Below, one piece after another: positions 33,681 to 44,720 of a stretch of 64,000 nt of DNA. The stretch's first letter is position 1. Each line of letters starts with the position of its first letter. A program made the position numbers and the translations under genes. The notes under the pieces are model-generated. The model was not told the DNA's origin, made no database searches, and saw only the letters and a program-made list of their open reading frames with translations. The stretch is from Pieris napi. Its lineage: Eukaryota > Arthropoda > Insecta > Lepidoptera > Pieridae. The DNA lies in contig NC_062236.1 of assembly GCF_905475465.1 (NCBI RefSeq), positions 7,326,001 to 7,390,000 of the forward strand. The letters run 5' to 3'.

Positions 33681-35276
33681 GGGGAGCGCGGGGCTTGTTG
33701 TAACAGGGGTAAATAGTAACAGACCTTTTTCAATAGGAATTTGAATTTTATTCACGTTTTTTTTTTACCTAATCTTAAATTTATAACGTGCCACGCCACT
33801 TAACCACAGCCAGGGTCCCACCAGACGGCGTAGTGAGTGGGTGTGTGCAAACGCTTTATTGTTGACAGGTAACCTATAATTTTACTTACGTAAATTTTTG
33901 GTTAGTTTTACTATTTTCGTAGCTTTGAAGTTTTATGTATTTTATTTTATGCTAAAATATAACTATTTATGATGTTGTGTAACAGTTTTCGAGATTACTA
34001 AGTTGATTTAATAGTTATCGTGATAAATATTAAGAACTATATCTAGGGGCTAGTTGTAACAAAACCTTGGGGTTTGTTGTAACATGTTACAATTTGTGCT
34101 GTAAGTTACTGACGACCGATGTTTATTTTTCCCCGGCTTAAATACTCAGAAATGTTCATTCGCGGTGGACCTCAAGATTGCATTGGAGCTGGCAATTCTT
34201 CAGGGTGGATGACTGAAAAAGAATTCTTGATTTTTATAGATCATTTTATCAAACACGCGAAACCGTGCGAAACCGTATGAATATAGCAGTTGTCGAAAAA
34301 TCCAAAGAAAACAATGTTACCATGTTATCGTTTCCCCCCCATTGCACCCACAATTTGCAACCTATGGTTGTGATGGTGAGTCTACGGCCCTTTTAAAAAC
34401 CACGTGAACAGAGCACAGGCTGCATGGATGTATAATATTCCAGGAAAAACGATGCCAATTTATGACATCCGAAATGTAGTGAAGGAGTCATTATCACTTG
34501 CCTTGAACCCTGCAAATATTATCAGTGGATTTAAAGCTTCTGGTATTTGGTCTTTGAATGTTTATATTTTCCAAGATAGTGACTTTGCGCCTTCTTATGT
34601 TACTGATCGTCCAGATCCTACAGAACAATCAGAAAATGTTCTAAATGAAAGTGAGAATTTATCGTTGAATCTTGAACATCCACAACTATTTATTAGATTC
34701 TGCTCCTGAATTAGATATCAGCATAACAGAAATATACGCCATATTGAAACTGCGAACAAACCAACTCCAAGTTGCTCTGGTCAAAATCAATTTTCCCAAT
34801 TATGATGATGAATTATGAAAGATTAGACCATTACCAAAGGTGCCACCACGAAAAACAAATATCATTTGCAGACGCAAAAGGAAGTCTCCTATTCTGACAG
34901 ATACGCCTGAAAAAGAAGCTTTGAGAGTGGAATATGAAGAAAAGATGAAGAAAAAGCAAAAAAAGATGATAAAGAAAAGCGAAAGGGGAAAGGAAAAGTT
35001 AAAAAATCTGCGAAAAATAAAGATTGAAGGTGTCACATTTTTGTTTTTTTTGTTGTTACAACTAGCCCCAACCACGGGGTAAGTTGTAACATTTCCCTTT
35101 TTTCAAAAAAATCATAATTGTAAGATAGTTACCTGTAGGTTTGATAATATTTCAATTCGACTTCATAGATTAATAGTTAAAGTATCGATCAAAATTTATT
35201 TGGTAGTAATTTAGCCAATACACTTCATGATATTCAATGTTTTGTTAAAATTGTTACAACTAGCCCCTCGCTCCCC
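33681..35276 (+). mobile_element. pogo/Tigger-like DNA transposon, defective
   Basis: Terminal inverted repeats of 25 bp with two mismatches: GGGGAGCGCGGGGCTTGTTG... at 33681 and its counterpart ending CCCTCGCTCCCC at 35276. TA target duplications flank them (33679-33680, 35277-35278). GTTGTAACA motifs recur internally near 34046-34090 and 35057-35090, so the ends carry extra subterminal copies. The 1596-bp unit contains a broken transposase. Confidence 0.85.
34152..35082 (+). pseudogene. pogo/Tigger-like transposase remnant (DDE, Tc1/mariner superfamily)
   Basis: Four frame-shifted blocks in order: SSGWMTEKEFLIFIDHFIKH with a stop at 34278-34280; FPPHCTHNLQPM with a stop near 34396; a 34387-34709 block with PGKTMPIYDI, IISGFKASGIWSLN and SYVTDRPDP; and a lysine-rich tail at 34840-35082 starting PPRKTN with ILTDTPEKEAL. 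These match the order of DDE-domain landmarks in pogo/jerky/Tigger transposases. The N-terminal helix-turn-helix DNA-binding half and the stretch holding the second catalytic aspartate (LIMDNH-like) are missing, so it cannot be functional. It lies between the intact TIRs described above. Confidence 0.85.
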
Positions 35277-35278
35277 TA

Positions 35279-36221
35279 CATAGTACTCAATTAAAATACT
35301 CTTGCATAGTAAAAATACTTTCCGTTTCAGCATATGACAGGTGGAGAAGATTTTGCTTAATAAGAGAATGTATAAAGTTTTGCATCGATAGTGAAAATTT
35401 TGTTTTTAAAAAGATCATCTGAAAGAGAAATAGCGTTGGGCGAAGAAAGTGCGTTTTTGGGTAGTTTGCGTTGTGAATTACGAAGTGTGGCGGCCGGTGT
35501 TTGTTTCCAACAAGTTTTCTAGTCTGTGAATTCTCTCAAAATTCAAAGGGAATATTCAGTTACAGAAATGATCTTAGTATAAATACAAAGTATTTGAAAG
35601 AAATATTATAAAATATTTTTTTTCCTAAGAATACATGAAATGGACCTGATCTGAAAACATTTATTTTCTACTAATAAAGCAGTAATCCACGTATGTAAAT
35701 AGCCTTATGTTATCTTGAGCGTTTCCGCAGCTGATAAATGTAATTACTTTCACCAAACGCTGACCGCGCTGTCACACCCCGTCCTTATTTATTGCTTTGC
35801 TACCCCTGAGGAAACTTTCTTACTATTCACGTTAAATCCATACATTACACACATATCCTATACTCATTGACAAAAATCGTGTTTCAATAATAATAGACTA
35901 TTCAAAGTACAAAAGACATAAACGTCAAGTGTACATGTAAAAATATATAGAATACATTTCCACAATCCAAATTCTAATTTAACTAACTTAAAGTAATTTA
36001 AATAATTGGTATAGGACTCCTTCAACTACTTTCAGTGCTTTATAATCAAATGAATTTCGCTGATTATTTCTGTACTCATATATTGTTTTTTTGTTTTTTG
36101 TGCGATATATGTACTGCTTTCCATCAGCAGGTAGGCCTGTTCTTGCTAGTAACATACATGCATGGAAATCAATGTTCTAAAATAACAGTTCCAGAAAATG
36201 ACTTAAAATATATAGTAAAAA
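35279..36221. other. Unannotated stretch with a possible regulatory patch
   Basis: 35690-35840 has higher complexity (TTTCCGCAGCTGATAAATG, AACGCTGACCGCGCTGTCAC) with an E-box CAGCTG. The rest is A+T-rich. No gene is seen. Confidence 0.3.
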
Positions 36222-36542
36222 CTAGCTGACCGGGCAAACGTCGTTTTGCCATGTATATCATTTATTATAAAAAAATTGGGGTTGATCGTAGAAGGTTGAA
36301 AATTGAGGATTGTATGTATTTTTGTATGTTGTATCATAAAAAAATAGAAATTAAAAATTTTGTCTAAAAATTAAAATTAAAATTTAGTGGTGGACTACCC
36401 TAACATTTAGGGGGATGAAAAATAGATGTTGGCCGATTCACATAGATACCGGATAAGCACAAAAAATTTCATCAAAATCGGCCAAGCCGTTTCGGAGGAG
36501 TGTGGCAACGAAAACTGTGACACGAGAATTTTATATATTAGA
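36222..36542 (-). mobile_element. Non-autonomous Helitron, family A
   Basis: On the - strand it starts TCTAATATATAAAATTCTCG and ends CGGTCAGCTAG. The 3' hairpin is clear (GGCAAA ACGACG TTTGCC, + strand 36233-36250). It is flanked by A and T as expected. 321 bp, shorter than the copy at 9370 by internal deletion. Confidence 0.8.
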
Positions 36543-37129
36543 TAGTATAATCGAATAAAGGCATATCATAGACTTCCGCTCAAAAACTATATTTCCTGCA
36601 TGTGAAATTTATAAAACCTTTAAAAACTTCGGAAATGAATCGCATGTGACGTGAAGCCGCAATAACCGGCTGTCCGATCTTTCCGAAATATAAAAATTGG
36701 TTGAAAATATACGTTATTGATATATTCTACTAGAGATCCACAGGAGAGTTTTAATGCTAAATAACGGTAATAATCAGCTTGCTTTTAACTGAATGTAAAG
36801 GTAAGCAAGAAAAAAAAAACAGTCTAATTTCCGAAGTATATAATTACCTATAAAAAATAATATAGATAAAAATACATCTATATTATTTTTTATATGAAAA
36901 ACTTTAAAAAATTCTTTATAAGTTTTGATTTGATCGAAATCAGTATTTCTCTCATCTCTTCGTTGTGTAATAATACAGCAATGAGGCAATTTGAGGCAAT
37001 ACTACCAAGAATAACTTAGAAGGGCAATGCCGCTCATTACTAGATGGTGTATAATTTTCCTTAGGTATAATAATGATAACAATTATTATTGTTTATTTAA
37101 TTTTTTTACAACAAAGGGTCTTTTATGAG
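36543..37129. other. Unannotated A+T-rich stretch
   Basis: Only the hairpin at 36849-36894 is notable. Confidence 0.35.
36849..36894. repeat. Perfect 19-bp hairpin
   Basis: TATAAAAAATAATATAGAT, an 8-base loop, then ATCTATATTATTTTTTATA. All A+T except one G/C pair per arm. It is too short and A+T-rich to propose a microRNA precursor with confidence. Confidence 0.5.
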
Positions 37130-37420
37130 TCTTTCGTCCAACTTTGATTTGGTTCCATTTGGAGTAGAGACTTTTGGGGCGTGGGTTTCAAATCAGTAAT
37201 TAAAGATTTTAGTTTTTGCCTGGTAGATTGTACCGGTGACCCCAGAGCTCAACGAATCAGTATCGCAATACAGCGAGGAGATGCTGCCAGCATTAAACGT
37301 ACACTGCCTAACTTTTTAAAATTGGTTGTAACTTTCTATTTATCCGTTTTTAATAATTATTCATATGTAGGTTAAGAATATTGTAAATACTGTATATTTC
37401 TGGGTTGCAAATAAATATAA
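37130..37420 (+). pseudogene. LINE C-terminal fragment (QRISIAIQ family)
   Basis: The frame reads DCTGDPRAQRISIAIQRGDA, then ASIKRTLPN, the common C-terminus of a lepidopteran non-LTR element. The preceding VTGDxRAG-type block is partly deleted. The 3' part ends in A+T-rich sequence with AATAAA. Confidence 0.65.
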
Positions 37421-37749
37421 ATATCCTTTTGGTAAAAAAATTTAATCAATTTACCTACAAACGTGTAGAGAAAATATACAATAAAAACGTGTATTCAGTG
37501 TATTTAAATTGAATAATAAAACTACAGTCCATGTCCGTGATCAAAACCCATTTGATACGCAGACAAAGCGCTCAAATCCCGAAAAGTTTTCGCACAACGT
37601 TTTCAATTTCCATATCACATCCAAATGACTAAACATTTTTTCCATTTCACTAGCTGAAAATGCAGGATTTTCACCTATCACGGACTTCCGTCTCTGCAGG
37701 GATTTTATAGGTTTTATGTACGCGAATAAAGGTAAACTTATTTGCTTTT

Positions 37750-37880
37750 ATGATGACAGATGGGCCAAGAAAATGGGTACTTGAAATGGCCCAGTGGGAA
37801 GAAAATAGAGAGGACGCACACCAGAAACTGGGAAGATAGAATAAGAGAAGAAGGTGAGAGACAAATGGAGGTCTAATGAT
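37750..37880 (+). pseudogene. LINE C-terminal relic
   Basis: Reads DDRWAKKMGT then GPVGRK and REDAHQKLGR in one to two frames, corresponding to the DGRW...V.EW.P..GRR..GRP..RW.DD block of RTE-like elements. Stops interrupt it. Confidence 0.45.
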
Positions 37881-37996
37881 AAACATGAACTTAATATAAT
37901 CCCGATTATGTGGTACTCGAATTATGGCAATATTTTTAATTTTATTCATTATTTCCTATATTGGGTTGAATTGTTTACAGTGGAAGTGCAATTATT

Positions 37997-38200
37997 CAGT
38001 GTTAGCCTGGATAACTCGCAACCCTGATGACGTACTTTCAAATTCTAGACGTGCACCAATGGATTGTTATTAAACGCATACAATACTTTCTCGTACGGTG
38101 AAGGAAAGTATGGTGAGAACAGCGACATGTTGTAGACCCCAAAATCGATTTTACCTAAAGCAATCTGAGGCTTAGGGATATAGTTGTAGCGCTATTAAAT
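37997..38200 (+). mobile_element. Degraded SINE (type 2)
   Basis: CAGTGTTAGCCTGGATAACT, GTGCACCAATGGATTG, CTCGTACGGTGAAGGAAAG and TAGTTGTAGCGCTATT preserve the type 2 order. Boxes A and B are lost. Confidence 0.6.
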
Positions 38201-38429
38201 TATTATTATGAAAGAACCAACACAGGAGATAGCAAGATATAATCCTAGAAAATTTCATTTAAAAAACGATTTTGCATTCAAAAGTTATTGAATTCTTTAA
38301 GTGTTTTTTTAAATTTTAATAAAAAAATGTGTTTCTTAAAAGAAAATAAAAAAATTAAATCAACATTGGGCTGCTTATACTATGTCCTAGTAAAAACACA
38401 TAGTTCTCATGGTCTTTTTATTTTTTGAT
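38201..38429. other. A+T-rich spacer
   Basis: Nothing recognised. Confidence 0.35.
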
Positions 38430-38720
38430 GATTGAAAGCAGAGCATTGAGCATGAGAAGATCTCTAACGAGCAACTTTGGGAGCACGGCCGAGAAACCCC
38501 GATTAGCCAGCAGATCAAGCGACGCAAGTGGAAATAGTTACGCCGTACCTACGAAGAGATTCTGACTATTTCCCCAAGCGGGTGCTTGCTTGGACACGAC
38601 AAGAAAACCGTGGCCATCCCAAGTAAAACTGACGACGTGCAGTTGAGGAGCAAGGAGAGCCGGAAAGACTTGGAGCTGAAATACGAGGTTCAAGACCGAA
38701 TGCGATGGAGATCATTGTAG
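38430..38720 (+). pseudogene. LINE C-terminal relic
   Basis: Reads NLWEHGRETPISQQIKRRKW, then after frame changes AVEEQGEPERLGAEI and NAMEIIVDFLC. This order matches the LW.......I..RRWKW.GH ... TWRR..E.E....G ... AQDR..WR..V..LC end of RTE-type polyproteins. Broken by stops. Confidence 0.5.
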
Positions 38721-39054
38721 ACTTTCTTTGCCTAAGGGTTATATGACATTAAATCAGTCACAATGTAAACAGCCCTAATATCAATATAGGTATGTTATCT
38801 AAAGCTGGCGGCTTCAACACATTTACACTTTGTGCTTGTGTAGTGTCTGTGAATAAGCGCGAGACGTGATGTCAAACTGAAATACAATCACAAATACATC
38901 ATGAAAAGACTGTCCGTCTCTCTCGCGCTCGGTCAAGCTTATGAGTATAAAAGAGACAGTTATTGTTTTTCTTTTGCTACTGTTTATGTTGATCTTTACT
39001 GTATTATACATATTATTATTATTTTATACATGTTGATCTTTTTTCAAACATTAC
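38721..39054. other. Unannotated stretch
   Basis: Two overlapping short frames (38823-39011 -, 38901-39143 +). The 3' half of the second enters the mariner-like relic. Confidence 0.3.
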
Positions 39055-39440
39055 CAGGGCAATCTCGTGAAATGGTGCACAATGTTTTTAATTATTTTAA
39101 GCATCTTAATAAAAACAGTTTAATGAAAAAATTTTATATTTAATTTGACATCAGATGCGACTGGGGTTTCTCAATACTGAAAGAATAGTTAGTGAAGTAA
39201 AAGTGAAGTGTGTTGAGCTAGATGGAGCTTATGTCGAAAAATGAAAAATTATTTACACGAACTACTCTTTCACGTTCTTGGTCTGGCTTAGAACTTTTGG
39301 ATCCACCCTCGTATGCACCTAATATTTATATGTATTTGACACATTTTTATTTATTTACAACCCACCCAACCTTACTAAAACCAGAGTGGACTAAAATGTA
39401 TAGCATGGCAAAAAAGTCATATTTTGAAACATACTGTATG
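39055..39440 (+). pseudogene. Tc1/mariner-like transposase relic with internal deletion
   Basis: An N-terminal block SREMVHNVFNYFKHLNK, then DATGVSQ and ERIVSEVK in the next frames, matches the helix-turn-helix start of Tc1/IS630-type transposases. It is followed almost at once by TRTTLSRSWSGLELLDPPSY and APN, the ...LL..PPYSPDLNP region near the last catalytic residue. The central catalytic part is missing, and the catalytic aspartate of PPYSPD reads N here. No terminal repeats were found. Confidence 0.55.
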
Positions 39441-40655
39441 TGAAATTGCATTAGTGTGAGTACTGTGAACTGAAGCCAGCTTTCGATAACCGACCTATAC
39501 AGTAGTTATTGACAATAATTATTTGCAATAACCTCCAAAAGTATTATTTTCAAAGAATAACAAACACAATCTAATAAATCGCAGTGCGTCATCTCAGACG
39601 ATTTCCTAAATCCCACAAGCCCCTAAGCAAACATCCAACCACACGACACGAATGCGATAAATACTTGTAATTCACAATATCGCATTACGAGCGACGCGCG
39701 ATAATACGCGCCACGCGTCGTTTATGAAATTCTATGTTGGACAAAGATTAGGGGTACAACAGATACGTCAAGTTTTGCGAAACGAGCAGCTTCTTGCGGT
39801 GTTGCATTGATTGTTTGAGTGTATCAGAACATTTGAAGTGAAGGGTGCTAAAATCTTCTCCTTTCCTCATAAGTTGTGTCGTGTGTGTGTATATATTTTG
39901 GATTTTTTTCAATTTTGGATACAAAAAAGTAGAAGAATTGATGCACTAAAATTAAGAGCACATGTAAATTATAAAAAAATAATACTTTTATGATTAATTC
40001 ATCAAAACTTTTATATTTTACGGCAACTTTTATATTTTAAGGCAAGATTGCCTTTCATTTGAATTCATTTGACAAATAATGTAACGGCCAAGCCTCTGAG
40101 AGACTTGCAATAAATAAGTTGAAATGCTTACTAGGTTACTTATCTGTACTCCATTATCTATGACCCTAGCCTCGTTAAGGGGTGGCATTACCCTTGTAAA
40201 AGCGTGAATAGAGCTAATCCTTATCAGACGAGGGTTAAAGTGAATCAATTAAAGATAAGCAAATATGTTCCATTGTTGCCTTCAGCTTGTATGTGAGAGG
40301 AAATTAACTTTTCCAATCGTCAGCCAAACGCGTGCCGCTCGCTTGTAACTTTTGACTGCAATTAAAAAATCTATAGAATTATAACGCCTCTATTTATTTT
40401 TACATGTTATACTGTGTTACAACTAAACGTGAACAAATCTATCTTCTTTATCTTAAACTTTGTTAATCTTAGGTCATTAACGACTGTTAAACGAACGCTT
40501 TGAATAGATTAGATGTGATATAATTAATTAGAACTTTTTTATTTTGTCCCATATATAGTAATATACTTAGTTTTAGGTTGAATATCATTAAATAATTCTT
40601 CTAACACTGTACGAAATACTTAATTGTAACTCAATTCCGAAGTGAGCTAAAAAAA
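39441..40655. other. Unannotated stretch with CpG-containing patch
   Basis: 39580-39730 contains CGAGCGACGCGCGATAATAC and GCCACGCGTCG, unusually CpG-dense for this window, and may be regulatory. Short frames at 39811-39993 and 40030-40248 have no domains. Confidence 0.3.
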
Positions 40656-40928
40656 ATCAGTGGCGCTAAAACCTTTTTTAGGTCTGGACCTAAAATTTCT
40701 GTATCTGTTTCATGATCATTTGTCAGTCTAAGGGGCAAGTAGGATCAGCCTCCTGTGCCTGACACACGTCGACTTTTTTTGGGTTTAAGGCAAGCCGGTT
40801 TTCTCACCGTTCGAGCGAATGTTAAATGCGCACATAGAAAGAAAGTCCGTTGGTGCATAACCGGGGATTGAACCTACGACCTTAGGGATAAGAGTCGCAC
40901 GCTGAAACCACTAGACCAACACTGCTCT
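40656..40928 (-). mobile_element. tRNA-derived SINE (type 2)
   Basis: Reverse copy: CAGTGGCGCTAAAACC (3' end), CTCCTGTGCCTGACACACG, TTCGAGCGAATGTTAAATGC, GGGATTGAACCTACGACC (box B complement), CTAGACCAACACTGCTC (head). Confidence 0.75.
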
Positions 40929-41375
40929 GTGTGTCAGAAGTCCTGGTCTGTAAAAATCTATTTCGAATTTATTTGTCATGAGTCCGTATCCATTTTCAAA
41001 ATACATAACCCGTACTAAAGAGTTTATTCTATAACAGGACAAACCAAAAATCAATTATAGCAACAGTTATGACCCCTAACTCCCCTAATAAATAATTCAT
41101 ATGAAAATTAATATTAACCATCCATTATACCGACCCCCGGATATTAATAAAAAATTCAAATAGACTTACAATAGTAATCCGTGGTTTAAAAGTGTTTGAG
41201 ATTCTCACATTAAAACATTAATAAATCTGCGTGGGTGTAATTATGTGTGTGAAAAGTCAATAATTATTTTTTGGATTAAGCCGAGTGTGATTTATGATCT
41301 TTAGGCGTCTGTAGAGAGTAATGTCTAATATTTATCATGGAATAAATATAATAAATAACAAATTTAAAAAAAAAA
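40929..41375. other. A+T-rich spacer between two same-strand SINEs
   Basis: Nothing recognised. Confidence 0.35.
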
Positions 41376-41660
41376 CAGTGGCGCTACAACCTTTTTAGGT
41401 CTGGGGCTCAGATTTCTGGGTCTGTTTCATGATCATTTGTCAGTATTATAGGTATGTAGGTGATCAGCCTCCTGTGCCTGACACGCGATGCCGACTTCTT
41501 GGGTCTAATCCAAGGGTTCCTCACTATGTTTTCCTTCGCTGTTCGAGCCAATATTAAATGCGCACACATAATTAAAGTCCATTGCTGCAAAGTCGGGGAT
41601 CGAACTTACGACCTCAGGGATAAGAGTCGCATGCTAAAGCCACTAGGCCAACACTGCTCT
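41376..41660 (-). mobile_element. tRNA-derived SINE (type 2)
   Basis: Reverse copy with all landmarks: CAGTGGCGCTACAACC, CTCCTGTGCCTGACACGCG, GTTCGAGCCAATATTAAATG, GGGGATCGAACTTACGACC, CTAGGCCAACACTGCTC. It is preceded on the + strand by an A-run, so its 3' side is not the usual T-run orientation. Confidence 0.78.
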
Positions 41661-42688
41661 AGAAATACAAAAATGTTTTTTTTTCAATTTCATTCTATAA
41701 TGCTGATAATACAAAATAGATATGAGAAAATGTGTAGCACAGTGTATAATTTGCGTTAAATATTAATAAATAATTTTATCGGAGTGAATTAATATAGTTT
41801 TAAAATGTGAATTTGAATCTAAAAGCATGTCAGTATTATTATTATTACTATGTTACTATGTATATTTGTGTGTTGGACATACATTGATTTAGTAAATAAG
41901 GAAGTGGTGCAAACATTAAATCATATAAGTAATGTTTAACGTGCTCATCGTACGTAAATAAAGGCGTCGATATGTCATCAAAGTAACATTAGCGTTACCC
42001 AACGGAGCGTCAAGATAACGCCTACCGTATTTGACATTAATAATATTGACATAGAAAAATTGCGATGACACTTATTCGAAACTGTTTCCGTGAATTAGAC
42101 GATACGAACCGGATATCCGGGATTTATTTCGTAATCCTACATAACTGAACATATACATATTAATAACCAATTGCGCAAAAAAATATAGCCAGAGACGGAA
42201 TACATAATATTTACATACAAAAAGGTTTAAACATTTTACAAAAGGGAACAAACAATAAAAATTATTCAATACATTTATAACTGAGTGATACCTAATTTGG
42301 TTGTGTTGTGTGATGGTGTAAAAGCGAGGGTAAGTAAGTGAAGGTGTGTACGTGGGGTATGCTCATGATGCAAGTGATTTTGCGCTATGGATATTCTTAA
42401 TCATAATCCGCGATAGCTTAAACAAGTCAAGGCTTAAATGTTGGTCGTTGTACGTCGGGGCTGCGCGATACAAAATTAGTTTTTCGCATAGTTAGTGTTG
42501 ATGTAACGAAGCACGATTACGAGTCTGGAAGGCAGGAACAAGGAAAGGAAATTTTTCTAGAAGTGAGCAGTAACTAATTTTATTTGAGATGATGTCATGG
42601 AGTAGCAATAAATCATATTGTTTTCGTCGAGTCTAAAGTATCAATTTTAAAATGTTCGCACGCGTCTTTATAGGTTTAAACTTATTTA
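41661..42688. other. Unannotated stretch
   Basis: Nothing recognised with confidence; 41930-42040 and 42410-42560 show higher complexity (AGCGTTACCCAACGGAGCG; TCGTTGTACGTCGGGGC). Confidence 0.3.
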
Positions 42689-42880
42689 ACTTCTTTAGGC
42701 GCATGAGGGTAAAATATTTTACGGATGAAACGCAATAATAATATTAGCGTCACGAAGGTGTGCAGCGTTTTTGTCGAAGAAAAGGGAGAGAGCGATTGAA
42801 ACCGATTAAGAGAGAGTGAGAAGGGAGAATTACATTATAGAAATTTTATTTTCAAATTAAAATTTCGAAAAGAGTATTTA
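42689..42880 (+). repeat. Possible repeat related to 44571-44720
   Basis: Shares ACTTCTTTAGGCGC and a following ATTTTACG...GC arrangement with 44571-44720. The rest has diverged; unclassified. Confidence 0.25.
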
Positions 42881-42903
42881 TGAAATATGGACATCCATAG
42901 TTG

Positions 42904-43110
42904 CTCACCTCAGACTTTGAGAGCGATTTTCGTTTAGTGTTTGTTTAAATTTTATTATTGTTTTGATTAATTAATTTTATTACTTCTTGTATGCTATGTT
43001 TGCCTGTAAGTGCTTGACACATTGAAAGCTGTATTTTATTTTTCTTCTGTCAATGTATTAATGTGCCAAGCGTTGGCAAGCTTTTATAAATAAATAAATA
43101 AATATCTTCT
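42904..43110 (+). repeat. LINE 3' tail (CCTCAGACTTTGAGAGCG family)
   Basis: Almost identical to 22129-22318 (few substitutions across ~190 bp), ending in AATAAATAAATAAATA. High identity suggests both inserted fairly recently. Confidence 0.6.
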
Positions 43111-43309
43111 GCTCTTAACAAACCAAGTTGTCTTATACGTGGTAGTTATTTGTAGTATATATTTGTTTACCTTCGTGTTTTTTTATTGATTTTCAGACTT
43201 GATTATAATACCTACCATACAAGCTACAAATCTTTGTGAGGACAAATTTTTAACTTTATTATATATATAAATATTACTTTAAATGAAGGCGTTCACAAAC
43301 TACTTTTTT

Positions 43310-43445
43310 ATATAGTCAAACGGGCAGTAGGTTCACCTGATGTCAAGTGATACCGACCCCCATGTACATTCCCAATGCCTGAAGAATCGCGAGTGCGTTG
43401 CTGGCCGTTTAAGAATTAATACGCTCTTTTCTTGAAGGTGAACTT
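43310..43445 (-). repeat. CR1/Jockey-type LINE 3' tail
   Basis: GTCAAACGGGCAGTAGGTTC, ACCTGATGTCAAGTGATACC, GCGAGTGCGTTGCTGGCCG and TACGCTCTTTTCTTGAA, all on the reverse strand of the family. Confidence 0.65.
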
Positions 43446-43750
43446 AGGGTCCAAGTCTGAAATATTTGTATTTTTCCTTTGGGTCTTTAATAGGCTTGAA
43501 TCTGCAGTGGTATTCACTGTGATTATGGACACAAACCTCATTATTTTCCCAAATCCACACAGGTTATAAATGATTTCGAGTATGCGTAATGGCATGTGAA
43601 GATTAGCATTGTTCATTAGTTAACTGTACCTTAAATAACTGAAATCAAAAAAGAGGATGTCTTTTAAAGTACGTTTCTGTCTTGTTTTGCGATATATCAA
43701 AAAATTTACGCCTTCTTTTAATTACAATTAAGTAATTATAATGCTGTTTA
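43446..43750. other. Unannotated spacer
   Basis: Nothing recognised. Confidence 0.35.
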
Positions 43751-43915
43751 GTTTCAGTAAGTCTTTTAACTCTCGACCCTGAGGTAGTTCGAATCACGGC
43801 TGGGCCAAAGGACCTTTCTATATGCGCAATGCCTTTGACAAACGATGACGTGTGTCAGGCACAGAAGACTGACTTAGACTAACGAAAACAAATATCAATT
43901 GAAATCTGCGGCCAA
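43751..43915 (+). mobile_element. Degraded SINE (type 2)
   Basis: CTCTCGACCCTGAGG, TAGTTCGAATCACGGCTGG, CTATATGCGCAATGCC, GTGTGTCAGGCACAGAAG and ATCTGCGGCC keep the type 2 order. Shortened and decayed. Confidence 0.5.
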
Positions 43916-44570
43916 GAACACGATTTTCCATAAAATGCACTTTTATTGCATCAATAAAATCTTTCTTACAATAAAGACTGATCGTATTAAAAAAATGTCA
44001 TCACTGATTATAGATGAGAGTACAAACATTCCACGTACATACACATGTACAACTTGTATAATTCAAGATTTAGTCAAAATGTTATGGAATTAACTTTATA
44101 CATTTCTCTATTTAGAATTGAATTGTCCGTACATATTGTGCGACGCATACAAATGCCGGGAGCAATGACTAAAGCTGTCTTCGTGTTATTTACGATAATT
44201 CCTTACGAAACTATTATCCTAACTTACGTCGTTCGCTTTATCTATGACATTTTTTAAATTTAGAACATACAGAAGGTATTTTCATTGGACGGGTGGAAAA
44301 CAAGTGAGTCATATAATAAAGTGCTCAGTCGCAAATACCTTCAACATCGGCAGTTTTGGGATGTTTATTGTGAGGTAGGCTTTCAATTAAAGGCTAAAAA
44401 GTATGTATTTTTTTCGGGGTTTATTAAAAAATGTCCCATGCCACACTTGGACTTCACACATTGGTATCTCATCGACGAAAGCTGTATACCAAACATCTTG
44501 TACTTGTAATGTAAACAAAAATTTCTTATTAAGTACTGGTTTCCAGTTCATCAAAACCTCATTTTTGAAG
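43916..44570. other. Unannotated stretch with several short overlapping frames
   Basis: Frames of 64-84 codons occur on both strands (43899-44641). None shows a recognisable domain, and opposite-strand frames overlap fully, so coding is doubtful. Confidence 0.3.
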
Positions 44571-44720
44571 TTATACTTCTTTAGGCGCGTTATGAAAAAT
44601 TGATGAGAGTGAAATTTTACGATGCGCGCGCACCGTGACACAAAATTAACAGAATGAAGTTAGTGGCGCATGTTGGCACGCACGCCGCCTCTGTTCACTG
44701 TGTATTTATATATTTTATAA
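44571..44720. repeat. Unclassified repeat-like segment
   Basis: ACTTCTTTAGGCGCGTTATG, ACGATGCGCGCGCACCGTGA, AGTGGCGCATGTTGGCACGC. I recognise this as a string seen repeatedly in lepidopteran DNA, but its class is unknown to me. AACTTCTTACGCGCGTAC at 45018-45035 is a related string. Confidence 0.3.

Noticed and set aside
43899..44641. Several 64-84-codon frames on both strands, considered as a small gene cluster
   Set aside because: Frames overlap on opposite strands, have no domains and end without consistent signals.
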